In this document: one piece after another, positions 11,971-23,800 of the stretch | How the letters are laid out: each line of letters opens with the position of its first letter | How positions within the stretch are numbered: the stretch's first letter is position 1 | Origin: Blasia pusilla | Lineage: Eukaryota > Marchantiophyta > Marchantiopsida > Blasiales | Reading direction: 5' to 3' | NCBI GenBank assembly: GCA_050084515.1 | Contig: CM114272.1 | Coordinates: forward strand, 54,002,001 to 54,066,000 | DNA length: 64,000 nucleotides | The notes under the pieces: model-generated | What the model saw: only the letters and a program-made list of their open reading frames with translations | The model's database searches: none | Told to the model about the DNA's origin: nothing | Position numbers and translations under genes: made by a program

Positions 11971-12666
11971 ATGGGATCGGAAGGGGGGGGTCCGGTGATC
12001 AAGTTCCATTTGACAGGATTTAAGAAGTTTCACAATGTGACGGACAATCCGACGGAGGTACTGGTGGGGCGGGTGATGGAATTCATGAAGGATCGGCCTC
12101 TTCCGTTCGGCGCCACGGTGGAGAGTTGCACGGTGTTGGAGACAGCGGGTGCGGGTGCAGTGGATTTCCTGCTGTCTCTCTTAGACTCTGCCGCGGCGGA
12201 AACCGAGCATACGAGCAGCGATGTACAAATTTTCTCCCCGAAACATGAGTCGGGGAATACTCAAGTGGTGTGGCTCCACTTTGGGGTCAACAGTTGCGCC
12301 AGCAGGTTTGCAGTTGAGCAACGCGCGGTGAACGAAGCGACGTTCCGGTGTCCTGACGAAATGGGCTGGCAGCCCGAGGGATTGCCCATCGTTCCATCCG
12401 ATGAGAGCATCTCTCACTTCAGAGAGACCAAGTTCTCCACCTGGAAGATTGTGGACAGTTTGGTGAAGCAAGGGTTTGATGTAGTAGTTTCTGATGACGC
12501 CGGACGATTCGTCTGCAATTACGTTTACTACCAATCGTTGAAACACGCTGCCGATCACGGCACCAAGAGTCTCTTCGTCCATGTGCCACCATTCTCCGTG
12601 ATTAACGAGTCTACACAGATGGAATTTGTGTCGGCAATCCTAACGGTGTTGGCTTCTTCGGCGTAA
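11971..12666 (+). CDS. Pyroglutamyl-peptidase I (pyrrolidone-carboxylate peptidase)
   Basis: 231 residues, one uninterrupted exon. This is a cytosolic cysteine peptidase (family C15) that removes N-terminal pyroglutamate from peptides. The N-terminus carries the plant-type block FHLTGFKKFHNVTDNPTE (residues 12-29), followed by CTVLETAGAGAV. The catalytic triad is in place: Glu116 in AVEQRAVNEA, Cys182 in DDAGRFVCNYVYY and His204 in LFVHVP. Length is usual for plant members (about 210-230). The ATG at 11971 is chosen because the conserved fold starts ten residues later; no signal peptide is seen. The gene is intact although surrounded by decayed transposons, which supports it as a functional host gene. 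Chloroplast targeting is not suggested. Confidence 0.93.
   Translation: MGSEGGGPVIKFHLTGFKKFHNVTDNPTEVLVGRVMEFMKDRPLPFGATVESCTVLETAGAGAVDFLLSLLDSAAAETEHTSSDVQIFSPKHESGNTQVVWLHFGVNSCASRFAVEQRAVNEATFRCPDEMGWQPEGLPIVPSDESISHFRETKFSTWKIVDSLVKQGFDVVVSDDAGRFVCNYVYYQSLKHAADHGTKSLFVHVPPFSVINESTQMEFVSAILTVLASSA

Positions 12667-12670
<4 letters not shown>

Positions 12671-12701
<31 letters not shown>
12671..12701 (+). repeat. (TC)n microsatellite
   Basis: About fifteen uninterrupted TC units directly after the peptidase stop codon, in the likely 3' UTR. On the minus strand it creates an artificial Arg-Glu run in a long open frame. Confidence 0.95.
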
Positions 12702-12704
<3 letters not shown>

Positions 12705-13472
12705 AGTGACAGAAAGCACTACTTACTGAGTAGCAGTCTCTGGCTACGGAGGTCGAACTCGGTCGTTGGAGCGTTGTGTATAGACGATTTGCAAATAAGG
12801 AAGCCCCTCCGTAATGTCCTTCCTCGTCTGCAACTTCAAGGTGTTTCGTGCCGGGTTGCCCGGTGATCGGAACAGCGATGAGTTGGAGAGGTGGCATGGA
12901 GTTCTCCGTACTCGTGAGTGAGCTGGTAGTTCTTGGGGCGAATTTTGTTGCGGACCACACAGAATAATCTGCAGGTGCAGAGAATCCGGAATAGCATTGA
13001 CTGCGTGCGTTTTCAGAGTTTGAGTTCAGTAGTCCATGGCATGTACAAAGCTTCCGATTGTAAATACCTCTTGGAACGAGATCCGAAAATTGTAATCGTT
13101 TGGACCTTGACCTGTCGCTGCACTCATATCGAGTCATAGAGGTGATAGGCCGTGGGTTGTTTCTGCTTCGATGCCTGAACCGGAAGAGTTCTCTGTCTGA
13201 CAGAGGAAAGAAGCGTCCTGCCAATTCGGCTTTTAGGGCTTGTGGCTCGCAAGAAGCATTTGGCCGGTTTGAGCTACTCACACCTAAACTCCATGGACCC
13301 CTGAATTCTCTACCACCCAACTCTCGATCGATCAGTTGCAACCAACCGTAGCGGCTGCAAGCAAGCGCCGCAACCAAAAAAATTCACGTGTTCTTGTGTC
13401 AAATAGTAGCTATTGGTTCAGAGAAATCTGAAGCTGGAGAGATTGCCACACTTCCGTGCACTCACTCACATA
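12702..13472. other. Downstream flank of the peptidase gene
   Basis: Moderately GC-rich. A 245-codon open frame on the minus strand (12640-13377) has no recognisable domain and runs through the microsatellite, so I do not call it a gene. It is probably 3' UTR and intergenic DNA. Confidence 0.4.
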
Positions 13473-13627
13473 CACACGCATAGACATACCGCCTTTGAGC
13501 CATAACCCATGATACCCATCACACCTATCATAAGCTTAGAACCTGCGTCTCCTCACACGCATAGACATACCGCCTTTGAGCCATAACCCATCACACCTAA
13601 CATAATCTTAGAACCTGCGCCTCCTCG
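13473..13627 (+). repeat. 81-bp imperfect tandem duplication
   Basis: Copies at 13473-13553 and 13554-13627 both start CACACGCATAGACATACCGC and run through TTAGAACCTGCG. The second copy lacks about nine bases in the middle. Confidence 0.9.
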
Positions 13628-14964
13628 CTGGAAGTAGTGCAGAAACTACCACTCACCGGAGCAGAGACCTAAAAATCCAGCACCTCCGTTACCGGCCGCC
13701 GCTTCCGTAACATGTACTGCCTCGTCAATCGACCAGTGGTCCCCCATCCATCCCCATGAAAACTCGAAGCAAGTCCTCGCGAAATGCAACTAACTGCGCC
13801 TTCCAGCAGTAACCCTTCAGCCGAGTACACGGATGATGGCATGAATTCTTCGCGATAACTGCTGCCGAGTCCCGACTGATAAGAACGCGGTGGGTCCCAG
13901 TTATCGTCATTGGACTACAGCACTTCCGTCCAGCTTCCAAAAACGCCAACACTAGCGAATTGACCCAAAAGTGTCACTTTGTATGCGACGTTTTGGGTAC
14001 CAGCTGGCATGGACTTTTGTTGGCTTTGGCGGGGGAGGTGAGTCGCTAGCCTAGTCATTAGACGGGAGCAGGCGGAGCGCTTCGTTGGCATCCATAATAA
14101 TAGCCAAAGCCTATCACGGCGTGCCAAAATGGTCACATTTTTCGCAAAAAAATTAGGGATAAGGTCTTTGTCATAAATTATGGAAAGACTAAATGTCCTT
14201 TATCGGAAAGGCGATTCCATGTAGTCGAGAAGAGAACCGCCAAATTTTTTTTCTAAAGTTGATCTATGGTCGAAGAAACGTGTAGAATTATTTATTTTTT
14301 ATGGCCTCTAAAGGTAACTGATGTCTTTTGTTCTCCTCATCTAACCTATCCACGTGGACCCAACTTAGAATTTCACCAATGGATCACAAAATGTATTTTT
14401 ATTTTAACCATAAAAAATTATTGTTGAACGATTCTACACAGTGAATGCTAGACGAGATGCTACATGGTACCACCCTAGTGGGCCAAAGGGAAAGTGTCAT
14501 TCGTTCATTTTAATCCTGAAAATTTAGTTTTTTAAACTAGTCTAGTGGCCTCCAAAAATGATGGGGGTTTGGATTAGTAGAGGATGTAAAATAATAACGA
14601 GAGTTATCGGGAATCTCTACCCATGTATTTTTAGAGGTGGATCTTCATCCACATAGGTTACAATCCCAAGTGGATGCACCGAAGTATCTATGTGCGTTTC
14701 ATTATGGTCCCCCTACACAAAAAGTTGACATTATTTTTTTTGAAGTAGATTCAATAAATTGAGATTCATTTTTTTACTTGAGCTGCACATTAAAATGATG
14801 GTTGTTGGAGAGCTTGAAATTTGAACTAAAACAGGCATTTATCCAGTTTGAGTTGAGATTGCAGATTTTTCTTCCAAAACTTGATGGATTTAGATTCAAA
14901 TTTGATGACAAGTAAGGGAAGTATGGTACCACCATTCAAGAACACAGAGCAAAAAAAAAAATCA
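13628..14964. other. Intergenic region, no gene recognised
   Basis: Two overlapping minus-strand frames (13725-13952 and 13915-14136) are open but match no family I know. From about 14150 the sequence becomes AT-rich and non-coding in appearance. Confidence 0.35.
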
Positions 14965-15530
14965 AATTACCACTCACACATGGAACTAAAAATCGTAAAC
15001 CCTAAAAAAGATCTTCCATTTTTTGTTTGAGCATCGAGGGCTCACTAGCATATCTGAACCGTTGAAGTTGTGGAGGGACTTAAGGCTTTGGCTTGTGCGG
15101 AGTTTGAGCACCACCCAATGGTTGGAACCAAAGCATATTTGCCGTCCAAACATCATTTACTCGGTGCCTTGAGGGCGATAAGGCTAATCCCTACCGAGTC
15201 GGTCCTACGGAAAAGTGGTAATTTTGAAATGGGTCCTCTGTAATGGAGACTTCTTTCCTAAAGCCAAAGAAGTTTCCATTCCAGGTCTTACTAAGATAAT
15301 ATATAATGGGGAATAATAAAATGATAGAAAAATTATAAATTGACCTATCATTAAACCACTAACAGCTATTATACCACTAAGATTTCCTTCTAAACTCCAT
15401 GATAACATGAAAATGCCACAAAGATTCGAAATAATCCTACTCAAGGCCCTCTTCCTCCTTCTTGACCCCTCTTCTTCTACCCTCCACAAGGGGACCAAAA
15501 ATCATGAAACTTTTCCCATGATGGCACCCG
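14965..15530 (+). repeat. Dispersed repeat family R1, copy 1 (with internal insertion)
   Basis: 14965-15135 and 15388-15530 match the two halves of copy 2 at 15548-15890. Shared landmarks include AAACCCTAAAAAAGATCTTC, GTTGAAGTTGTGGAGGGACT and CATGATAACATGAAAATG. The middle ~250 bp is absent from copy 2. A further copy in reverse orientation is at about 50660-51000. Confidence 0.75.
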
Positions 15531-15547
15531 TAACCTAGATCAAAAGA

Positions 15548-15890
15548 AAAAAAATTCAAATGACCACTCACACCTGGAATTAAAAATAGTAAACCCTAAA
15601 AAATATCTTCCATTTTTGGTTTGAGCATGGGGGGGCGCTAACTAGCAGATCTCAACCGTTGAAGTTTTGGAGGGATTTAAGGCCTTGGCTTGTGCCAAGT
15701 TTCACCACCATCCAATGGTGGGGAGAAAATTTAACTTCATGATAAGATGAAAATGGCATAGACATGGAACAATCCAACTCAAATTCCTCCTCTTCATTCT
15801 TGAGCCCTCTTTTAGTACCCTTCCCCCTAAACCAAGGGTCGGAAAATGTTCAAACTTTTTCTTGAGGGGCAACCCAACCCAAGGAACACA
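15548..15890 (+). repeat. Dispersed repeat family R1, copy 2
   Basis: The shorter, apparently uninterrupted version of the family. It starts near GACCACTCACACCTGG and includes CCGTTGAAGTTTTGGAGGGA and CATGATAAGATGAAAATGGC. No coding potential is recognised; it could be the untranslated end of a retroelement. Confidence 0.7.
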
Positions 15891-15959
15891 TGGTATATAT
15901 ATATATCCCAACAACAATTTTTAAAAAAACATGGTAATGTTGGAGCATGAAATCACTAA

Positions 15960-16177
15960 AACACATTAATCGTTGTTTATGACTCAGTATTACTAGGCAA
16001 GTGAAACAAGTACGACTAGTCTTGACTAAAGGGTATAGATAACTCCTTTACTAACAAGCAGATGACTATGTGAGTTGTGCAAACATAAATTTTAGGACTA
16101 AACCATTTTAGTCATAATTTGAGTCCCTTTCAGTGACTCATTTAAAGCCTAGTCATAAAAATCACACATTTCTTCTA
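15960..16177 (+). mobile_element. CACTA-type element terminus (right end on plus strand)
   Basis: The stretch ends CACATTTCTTCTAGTG, the reverse complement of a CACTAGAAG-type terminus. It is preceded by many short subterminal motifs on both strands (TAGTCAT, GACTCA, GACTA), the arrangement typical of En/Spm elements. The matching left terminus is not seen nearby, so the element it belongs to is truncated or unresolved. Confidence 0.55.
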
Positions 16178-16329
16178 GTGCGAGTCACTTCTGCACGCGC
16201 GCATTAATTCTTGAGAAGGGAAAGAAGACGGGTCACAAAATAGTGTAGCTGCACGTAGACGGGAGATGTGGATGTGGTAGCTGCACAGAAGGAGGCTGTC
16301 GTGCGCGTACACATCGCTATATAACATAC

Positions 16330-16894
16330 ATCGTTGGTCACATCCACACCACACAACACCGATCTTCCCCACACACGGGTAGATCCACACATGTATAGAA
16401 ATAAACTCATACATATATATGGAGATCACACAAAAAAAATAAAGAGTAGTAAAACCGGCACACCCGTCCTAAAACTCCACTCCTCAATCTACATCGGCAT
16501 ATCGAGCCTCGTCCATCCTGCGCTATCAAGGAATGCGGACGCTAGTACCCTAGTCCTATCTCACATACATACAAAGGTGCTCCAACGACCCAACATGAGA
16601 AAGATGGCTTAGGAAAGCCATCTTCCTCCCTTATATAGCGTTGGGAAGAGCCAAAAGGCTCTTCCCCTAAAAATAGCTATCCTCTTGCTAACTTGCACGC
16701 ACATGTTACATGAGCGGATGACCTGCTCAACAAGTCACCCAATTGTGAAAGACCTCAACAAGAAAGTTGTCAGAAACAACGTTCTTGACACAATGGACCT
16801 ATCCTCAACCTCATCCGACACCGCAGGACAAAGTTACACTCAAAACAATCCGCTGGCTCCTACGCCCTATCCATGATAGATCTCGGCCTATCGG
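16330..16894 (-). mobile_element. LTR fragment of the methyltransferase-bearing gypsy family, copy 1
   Basis: 16432-16894 matches 33788-34062 and 46841-47313 over most of its length, in the same orientation. On the minus strand a TATA box (CTATATAAG) lies between two perfect palindromes. The part at 16330-16430 instead matches, in reverse complement, the sequence after the pol stop of the plus-strand element (about 45555-45625). No second LTR or internal coding region is attached, so this may be a solo LTR or a recombination product. Confidence 0.6.
16601..16666 (-). promoter_or_regulatory. LTR core promoter: TATA box between two palindromes (copy 1)
   Basis: The palindrome AAGATGGCTT/AAGCCATCTT (16601-16624, 4-nt loop), then the TATA motif (TTATATAG, 16631-16638; CTATATAA on minus), then the palindrome GGGAAGAGCC-AAAA-GGCTCTTCCC (16643-16666). 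The same trio occurs at 33960-34024 and 47012-47076. The minus orientation agrees with the coding strand of the element at 25.7-34 kb. Confidence 0.65.
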
Positions 16895-16933
16895 GATGTT
16901 ACGTGGTGTGGGGAAAATCCAAGTCATATTTGT

Positions 16934-17560
16934 TTGGCGATTAGGCTAACTAGGATGGTCAGCTTAGGTGGAGGTTGGTATATGACTCAAGGGTGTAGTC
17001 ATGAGGCCATGAATGACACGTCACTTAGATGACATGGAATAATGACACATCATCAGTGACATGGACTATTTAGTGTGATGTGTTGCTGATGACATGGACT
17101 ATTGTTGTGACATGTCAATGATGATGTGGACTTGAGTACGACTCATCTAGTCATATGTGTATATTTTTCTAGTTACCACCAACAACTCCGTTAGTCATGG
17201 TTGGTGTGCAAAAGTTCAGAATATCCTATCAAAATGCACCAAGTGTACTCCATTGAATTATAGTTGGCAACTCATGTAGTCATTTTATTTTATTGAAATG
17301 TTGGTATGGACTCATGTAGTCATGTACTATGACTAGAAGAGTAGAGTTACATGACTACTATAGAAGCGGACACAACTGGTTTAGTCACGAAGATATGACT
17401 ATGTGAGTTGCGGATATTATGCAGTCATTGCAACAAACTGCGTGAGTCATACAATTATAACCAGAGAGAACTTGAAGCTTACTACTTCAATTTTTGAACC
17501 GTACTGTGCTAGTTATATCGATATGACTGGTGGGAAAATAAATTTTGCATATTTTGGAAT
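16934..17560. repeat. CACTA subterminal repeat region
   Basis: Dense short motifs in both orientations: TAGTCAT, ATGACTA, GACTCATGTAGTCAT and GACATGGACTATT recur a dozen or more times. Such clusters flank CACTA transposons and bind the element's own DNA-binding protein. The region lies 3' of the two minus-strand CACTA genes, as expected for one end of that element. Confidence 0.6.
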
Positions 17561-18134
17561 TTTTATTATGCCTTTTGAACGGTGCAAGAATTAATGGATT
17601 TGAATTATTGAAATCCTCCTTTCCATTTATATGGTGAACACTTAAGCGTTCACCTTAGCACATAGTATAAATTTGAAAAAAGCGCAAATAACAAAACGAC
17701 ATCATATATCCAGAAACATGTCAACTGAACTATATGGAAGTAGCGCATGAGCACTATGTTGTTATATTGAGTAGTGGCATCTTGAAGTAATCAAAAAACT
17801 ACATATATTTTTTCTTTGAGTTTAGAAAGAGATGTAATAAAAATGTCTTGCTACAAACGAAACATACACAAGCAATTAACCAAGCAAATAATGAAAACAT
17901 ACTCTTGAAAATAGATTTTGAGGGATGGAATGTCACCAAAGAGTAGCTTCCATACACCAAATTACAAAATGAATCACTATTACATGGGGTTATAATCCAA
18001 ATAGATTAAAAGCAATGAAGATCAAATATAGTAGGGTTTATGATCTCATCTTGAAAGAGCAAGAGAGATTATGTCATCCATGAAAATAAAGTTATTGCAC
18101 CTTAGATAGTTGGGTGCCAAAAGAAGAGACTACT
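17561..18134. other. CACTA-internal AT-rich spacer
   Basis: No coding region is recognised. It lies between the subterminal repeats and the last visible exon of the minus-strand CACTA gene, and probably includes that gene's 3' UTR. Confidence 0.35.
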
Positions 18135-20718
18135 CTACTGAATCACCTTTCTCATATACATCTCAGGCCAGAGCATGCTTGAGCCAAGAGCATCACCAAA
18201 TGTTTCTTGTGCAGGTTCGTCTATCAAATTCTGCATCCACAAAGCATATTCTGGTTCGAACACCTTGTTTAGATCAATCCCCACCATGCCTAAGGGGATG
18301 TCTTTGGCATGGAACTTGTCTCTTCCACCAAAACCTGATATAACTCCTGACCCAAGCACGATCCTACTCAACTTTGGCTTGGTGACTAACATGTGATCAC
18401 CAATTCGTAGCTAAAAAAATACACAGGCATTTAGTTAGTATCAATTCAAATTCTTCCCACATGCATTTGCGCCATTAATCTGAAAATAAAAAACTGCTAT
18501 GATATACCTGTTTGAAAGACCATCCCCATTTTGGAAGATGATGCGAAAAGTTCACGAGTCGTAGACGACCATTTGACTATCCACAACAAGAACTATCAAT
18601 GTCGTCAAATAAACCTTGAATAGAAGATGCCATTATAGATGAGATAAATTACCTTAGTTATTTTCTTAGACGAGCCTGATCTAATTTCACTTTCCTGCTT
18701 ATTCAAACCATCATACTGTAGCCTAGACTTCTGTCTTTTGGCTGGTGATGATTTGGCTTGGCTGTCCATACTCAGATTTTCTGCACATTATGCACGCCAA
18801 AGTCCATTGAACGTTGTAGGAAGAACTGATTTTTTTTTTTGGATAGGTTGAAAACTACGCCAAAGACAAATTCATTATGCCAAGGATTACATACTTATGA
18901 GTGATTTGAGTATCACCATCTGCATTTTCTGTGGAACTTCTCCTTTTGTTGCTCCGTTCTGGCACTTCTACAAACAACCCAAGTATTGAGAAATGAATTG
19001 TAAGACCAGATTCTTCAATTCAACAAATAATTATATTAGAAGACCCTACATCTATTGAAGCTAAATTCACTTCTTACCACCAAATTTTGTAGTTGCCATT
19101 GCCTCTTTTTGTGTGGAGATCTTCCTCTTCCCTAATTGTCCGGTTTCACACGTTGGTATAGGTTCAACAATGACTGTAAGTTACTCAAAAAAAAGAAAGT
19201 CAATTCTGAAATACTCATGTTGGAAAGGACAAGTAGTTATAACCATTGAAAATCGAGGGCGGAAGAATGAGAATGGGCTACCTGATGTGAGCTTCTCATC
19301 CCTTGTTGCATATGGTTGAGAATTGGATGGCGGGGAACTAGAAATCTGGTGTGGTGTTGAAGACACATCCTTTGAAGTAAGCTTGGACACCATTTCCATT
19401 AGCACACTTAATGCTTTGTTCTGTCATTCCATCTGCAACTTCACATCATCCAAATCTGCGCTCCACTTCCTTTCCACTTCTTCCAATTCAATAGTGACTC
19501 TGGATTCCACACTCTGCATATATAATCCAATGATCAATTAGGTACAAAAAAACAATGGTTCTGCAATTATACAATCAGATACAACCATGATACTAACTCC
19601 ATAATTCAACCTGATTAAGGATATGATACTAACTCCATGACCCAATCATATGAAGGTCATAATACTAGCCATGTCAAGCCAACGGGTAAGAAAAGAGCTA
19701 TGCATTTACATTTACAGATGAACTCAATTGTGTGAAAACTGATTGTTTAGGCAACTCATCTCTCTCCATAGATTCTAGCCCTGTGCCCAAGGACTCTTTT
19801 GAGGTACGTTGTTGCACCTGCACATGCTCCTTAAATACATAGATTATGAAATTCATGCATGTGAAAGGGTTCAATGCAAATATGGAAATGAAGCAATAAT
19901 GGAAGTTTTCCGAATTACATGAAGCAATAATGGAAGTTTTCTACCATTCTGAATTCGGTAATACAATTATATTACCGAATTGTTTGTATCAGGGGAATTT
20001 TGTACACTTCCCTGTTTGGATGATTTGATTGGACGCTCCTTTGCTTGAGGCTATTCAAAATAGAAATCTCATTGTGAGTTAACACAGTATTCATAATTCT
20101 AAAATCTGAAGAGAGTAACAAAACAACAAGATGTGAAGAGAAAGTACCCTCCTATTCTCCAGCCACAAGTCGTCATCCTCTTCAGCCCCCAAGAAGTCCA
20201 TCTCAAGGAGTGAATTATAATAGGGGTCTTTGGAATCACTATCTGAACAATCTTTTTGAGTCTTTTCAGGGATTACACTTTGGTTAGTGGCCTTCTCCTC
20301 CAACCGTAAGCTACGTCTTTGTGAAGAGAAGGATTCCAAAATGGCAAAGGCTTGCGCTCCTTCACAACCCTTGGAGCAACAAACCTTCAAAATATGATCG
20401 CATAAATTTTGTCATATTTCCTATTGTACAACCACTATATGAACATGATACACTTGACCAAATAAAGCAAAAGATAAAGGTTATCCAAGATCATACTTAC
20501 CAATCCTTCAACCCACCAAACAACTCTGCCTCTTTGGTCTTTCTCTCTCTCACTCTGCGATTCCTTTCTTCTTCGTATGGATTAGGACTTTGTTGAACAT
20601 TATCTAAACCATCCCAAGATGAGCTTTGATTGGATTCCACATTCTCATCAGTCATATCAGGTACACCCTTCCAAGCGCCTCCCTCCCTCTGTAGAGGACA
20701 AGTTAGCAAGAATAACAC
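18135..20718 (-). CDS. Probable second CACTA-element gene (TNPA-like accessory protein), multi-exon
   Basis: Several minus-strand open segments read as one spliced gene: about 20497-20718 (charged, with EERNRRVRERKTKEAELFGG), 20160-20390 (SSQRRSLRLEEKATNQS, acidic tail), short segments near 19740-19830, 19260-19515 (a likely coiled coil around EELEEVERKWSADL-like sequence, then a Ser/Pro-rich linker), short basic segments near 18720-18780, and 18135-18392 (VTKPKLSRIVLGSGVISG, ending VIQ). It starts about 170 bp after the transposase gene stops, on the same strand, as in En/Spm elements that encode a transposase and a DNA-binding partner. Exon borders are only approximate and I recognise no catalytic motif. 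A captured host gene is the alternative. Confidence 0.45.
19952..19981. repeat. Short perfect inverted repeat
   Basis: AATTCGGTAAT (19952-19962) and ATTACCGAATT (19971-19981) with an 8-base loop, inside a presumed intron of the CACTA accessory gene. Confidence 0.8.
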
Positions 20719-20891
20719 CTAACTTGACGGCAATTTGAGAGTTCTACTTGTTGCCACAGAGTTTCATCCATTATACCCAACAACACCAAAATTCACTTAC
20801 ATCCTCGTAACATAAGTCAATTATTTGAACCATACCAAAAAAAACACAATGGTGAGTACCAAAGATACAACTATGAATTAATCTAATATGA

Positions 20892-23800
20892 TTATGAGTT
20901 ATTAGAGTCTGAATCAACGTCTTCTATCATATCGCATACATGGACTATTGGCACATGCTGCACATCCACTCTAGCAGCTTCCATTTCTGCATCACTTAGG
21001 ACTCTAGCTCCTAAGGTACTTGCATCTAGTAGATTCCCTTGTTCCATGCATGTGGCATGGAAGGTGGGCAAAGCATTACAAGCTCCATCTAGTGACTCTA
21101 AGTCATCAAAATAAACTCTCCGAGCTCTAGCTTCCTTCCTAATTACCACTTTCCATCCTCCACCCTCATCGGCATCTCCATAAAACACTTGTTGCACTTA
21201 AGATGGGAAAACAAATGGCTGGTGATTTAATGGCTCGCATGACCTCAAATTGGCCAACAGAAAACCGTCCTTATCCAATTTCCTGGACTCTACTCTCGAA
21301 TCCCAATCTGCTTTAATCCACCGCCCTCGCATTAGTATTATGGGTTGTTCAACAATCCCATAATCAAGTAAGAGAATATCAACCAACACCCCAATATACC
21401 AGTATAAACAATTCTGGCTGGAACTTTTTTCATCAACAAATACTGCACCTATTCCACTATCATAAGTGGAGAAGGGTATCGCACCACTTGGCCCTTCTAC
21501 CCTGTAGTGGTTTCCGTAGGCTTTCATACTCTTGAATGACAATGCCCTACTATTAGGAGGTATAGCTAACGATAGTAGGTGAGCATCAAGATCTTTTGAG
21601 TTGTCAATTGCATCCTGTGTAATGGCAGGGCGAATCCACTTTTCAAAAGGAATGTCTCTCAAACATGACTGATATTTCGTGTTCAATAACAATGTTAATG
21701 ATATTAGTACATTATTTTATATTTACTGTGTCAATACCAAAATAATATACACTTTGAGATTTCGAACCGTAATTAACATAACTATAACCTTGAAAAGCAT
21801 ATATTGGAGAGTTTTACCTTTGCCAATCAACCATGACCTCTGTATTATGCAACACATAATGATGTGCTAAGTCGATCATTTCTCGCGAAAGTTGAACAAG
21901 AATGTCCGCACCTTCTAGCTCCTCACCAGCGATCCCCTCTTCCTCCCCATCATCCCACACTCGCGTCCGCACGTCTTCAAACCTTTTCATATACTCTGTC
22001 ACAAACCCTAATGCCTCGTCCTTCACATACCCTTCTGCCATACACCTCTCTGTCCTAGCTTTAGACCGTACATATTTCTTCATGTACCCCATATACCGCT
22101 CTATTGGATACATCCACCGACATGCTACTGGCCCACACATGTCCAATTCTTCTACAACATGAATCAACAAATGTGTCATCACATTGAAGAAAGATGGAGG
22201 GAAATGCATTTCGAAGAGACAAAGGGTTATGGCAGTCTCTTCCAAGAGTTTGTCGAATAAAGCTGGATCATACACCTTTGTACACACCATTCTAAAAATG
22301 CTGGATAATCTAATAACCACCATTCTCAAATGGTCCTTCAGAAGACCACGGATGTAATAAGGAAGGACTTGTTGAATGAAAATATGGTAATCACGTGATT
22401 TCATATTGCCCAATTTTGGATTAACCACATGCTTGGAGAGTTCTCCACAATATCCAGATGGCACCTTCAAGTTCTGAATCCTCGAAAGGAAAGTGTTCAA
22501 GTCATGGGGAGATAGACAATAATCAGAAACTAGTTTAAGCAAAACTTGGGATCTATTAGGATGGGGCTGCAACCACAAATGGGATCGAATCCCATGGGCC
22601 TCCAAATCTCTCCTTACTTTCATAGTATCTTTCACTCCAAATAAGGTCTTGTCTAGATTCTCAACGATATTCTTCTCAATGTGCATTACATCTAACATAT
22701 GACATATAAGAAAATTCTGATTGTATCGTCAAGGAAGCATGGACATCTCACGACTTGAACACAATAGCTAATATCCACAATCAAATCAAACAAAAGCTAT
22801 CCTCCTCTATAGCCACTATTTCATAACATAAAGAATAGATAATACAGAGAGGAAGCAAGATACTGGCCAATAAGGCAACAAATATAGTATACTCAGCCTT
22901 TTCACCCCAGTTCTCTTGTAGGGATCAGCAGGGCTGTCTTCTCGACCCCCACTCTCATCATATGTATGTTTTTCATTTGCCCATCCAATAATCTCTCCGG
23001 AAAGTAGTCTAGGCACGCGTGGTCTAAGTTCTGCACTCCCGTTGAAATAAGATCCAAACCTACGGGTCCTCCATGGATGGCTCAATGGGAGATATCGACG
23101 ATGACAACCGTATATGGGCTTGCCACAAGACTTTGAAAAATCAGAATCCACTCGAGGCCTGCATATAGTACATCCTAGTTTTCCACCGTGACTCTGCCCA
23201 GCTACAGTTCTGTATGCCGGGTAATCATTTATCGTCCATAGTAAGGTAGCCCTGAACATGAAGTTCCAACTTCCGCCTACCTTCGGAACATCACGAAATT
23301 GAACCCCTTTCCATATTTCCTGGAACTCTTCTACTAGAGGAAGCAAGTATGTGTCTATGTTTTTCCTATTTACACTCTCCTTTCCTGGTATGATCAAAGA
23401 GAGCATCACAAAGAAATTTTTTTTCTGGAGCCAGGGAGGCAAGTTATAATTGATAAGAAGCACGGGCCATGTTGACCACGAACTTGACTTGTCTGAAAAT
23501 GGATTCACTCCGTCCAAAGCTAGCCCAAACCTGTAATTCCTCTTCTCCTCGGAAAAGTTTGGATATAAGTTGTCCATGTGGCGCCATGCCTTGCAATCAG
23601 CTATATGCCTTACTAAGCCATCCTTGCTCTGATTCAAGGGAGCCCAGGTTAACAATTCAGACAACGTCTTGCATCTAAACATACGTCTCATCCGAGGTAT
23701 GACAAGAAAATGCCTTAGTACCTTACATGGGACCAATGTTCTACCCACTTTCCGGAACCTTGGTTTCCCACATAATGGACATATCTCAGCTTTAGCCAAA

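Noticed and set aside
12640-13377. 245-codon minus-strand open frame after the peptidase gene
   Set aside because: It runs through the TC microsatellite (giving an Arg-Glu run) and has no recognisable domain. No paralogue or motif supports it.
13725-14136. Two overlapping minus-strand frames as a LINE RNase H remnant
   Set aside because: A loose resemblance only; the catalytic residues could not be placed in order.
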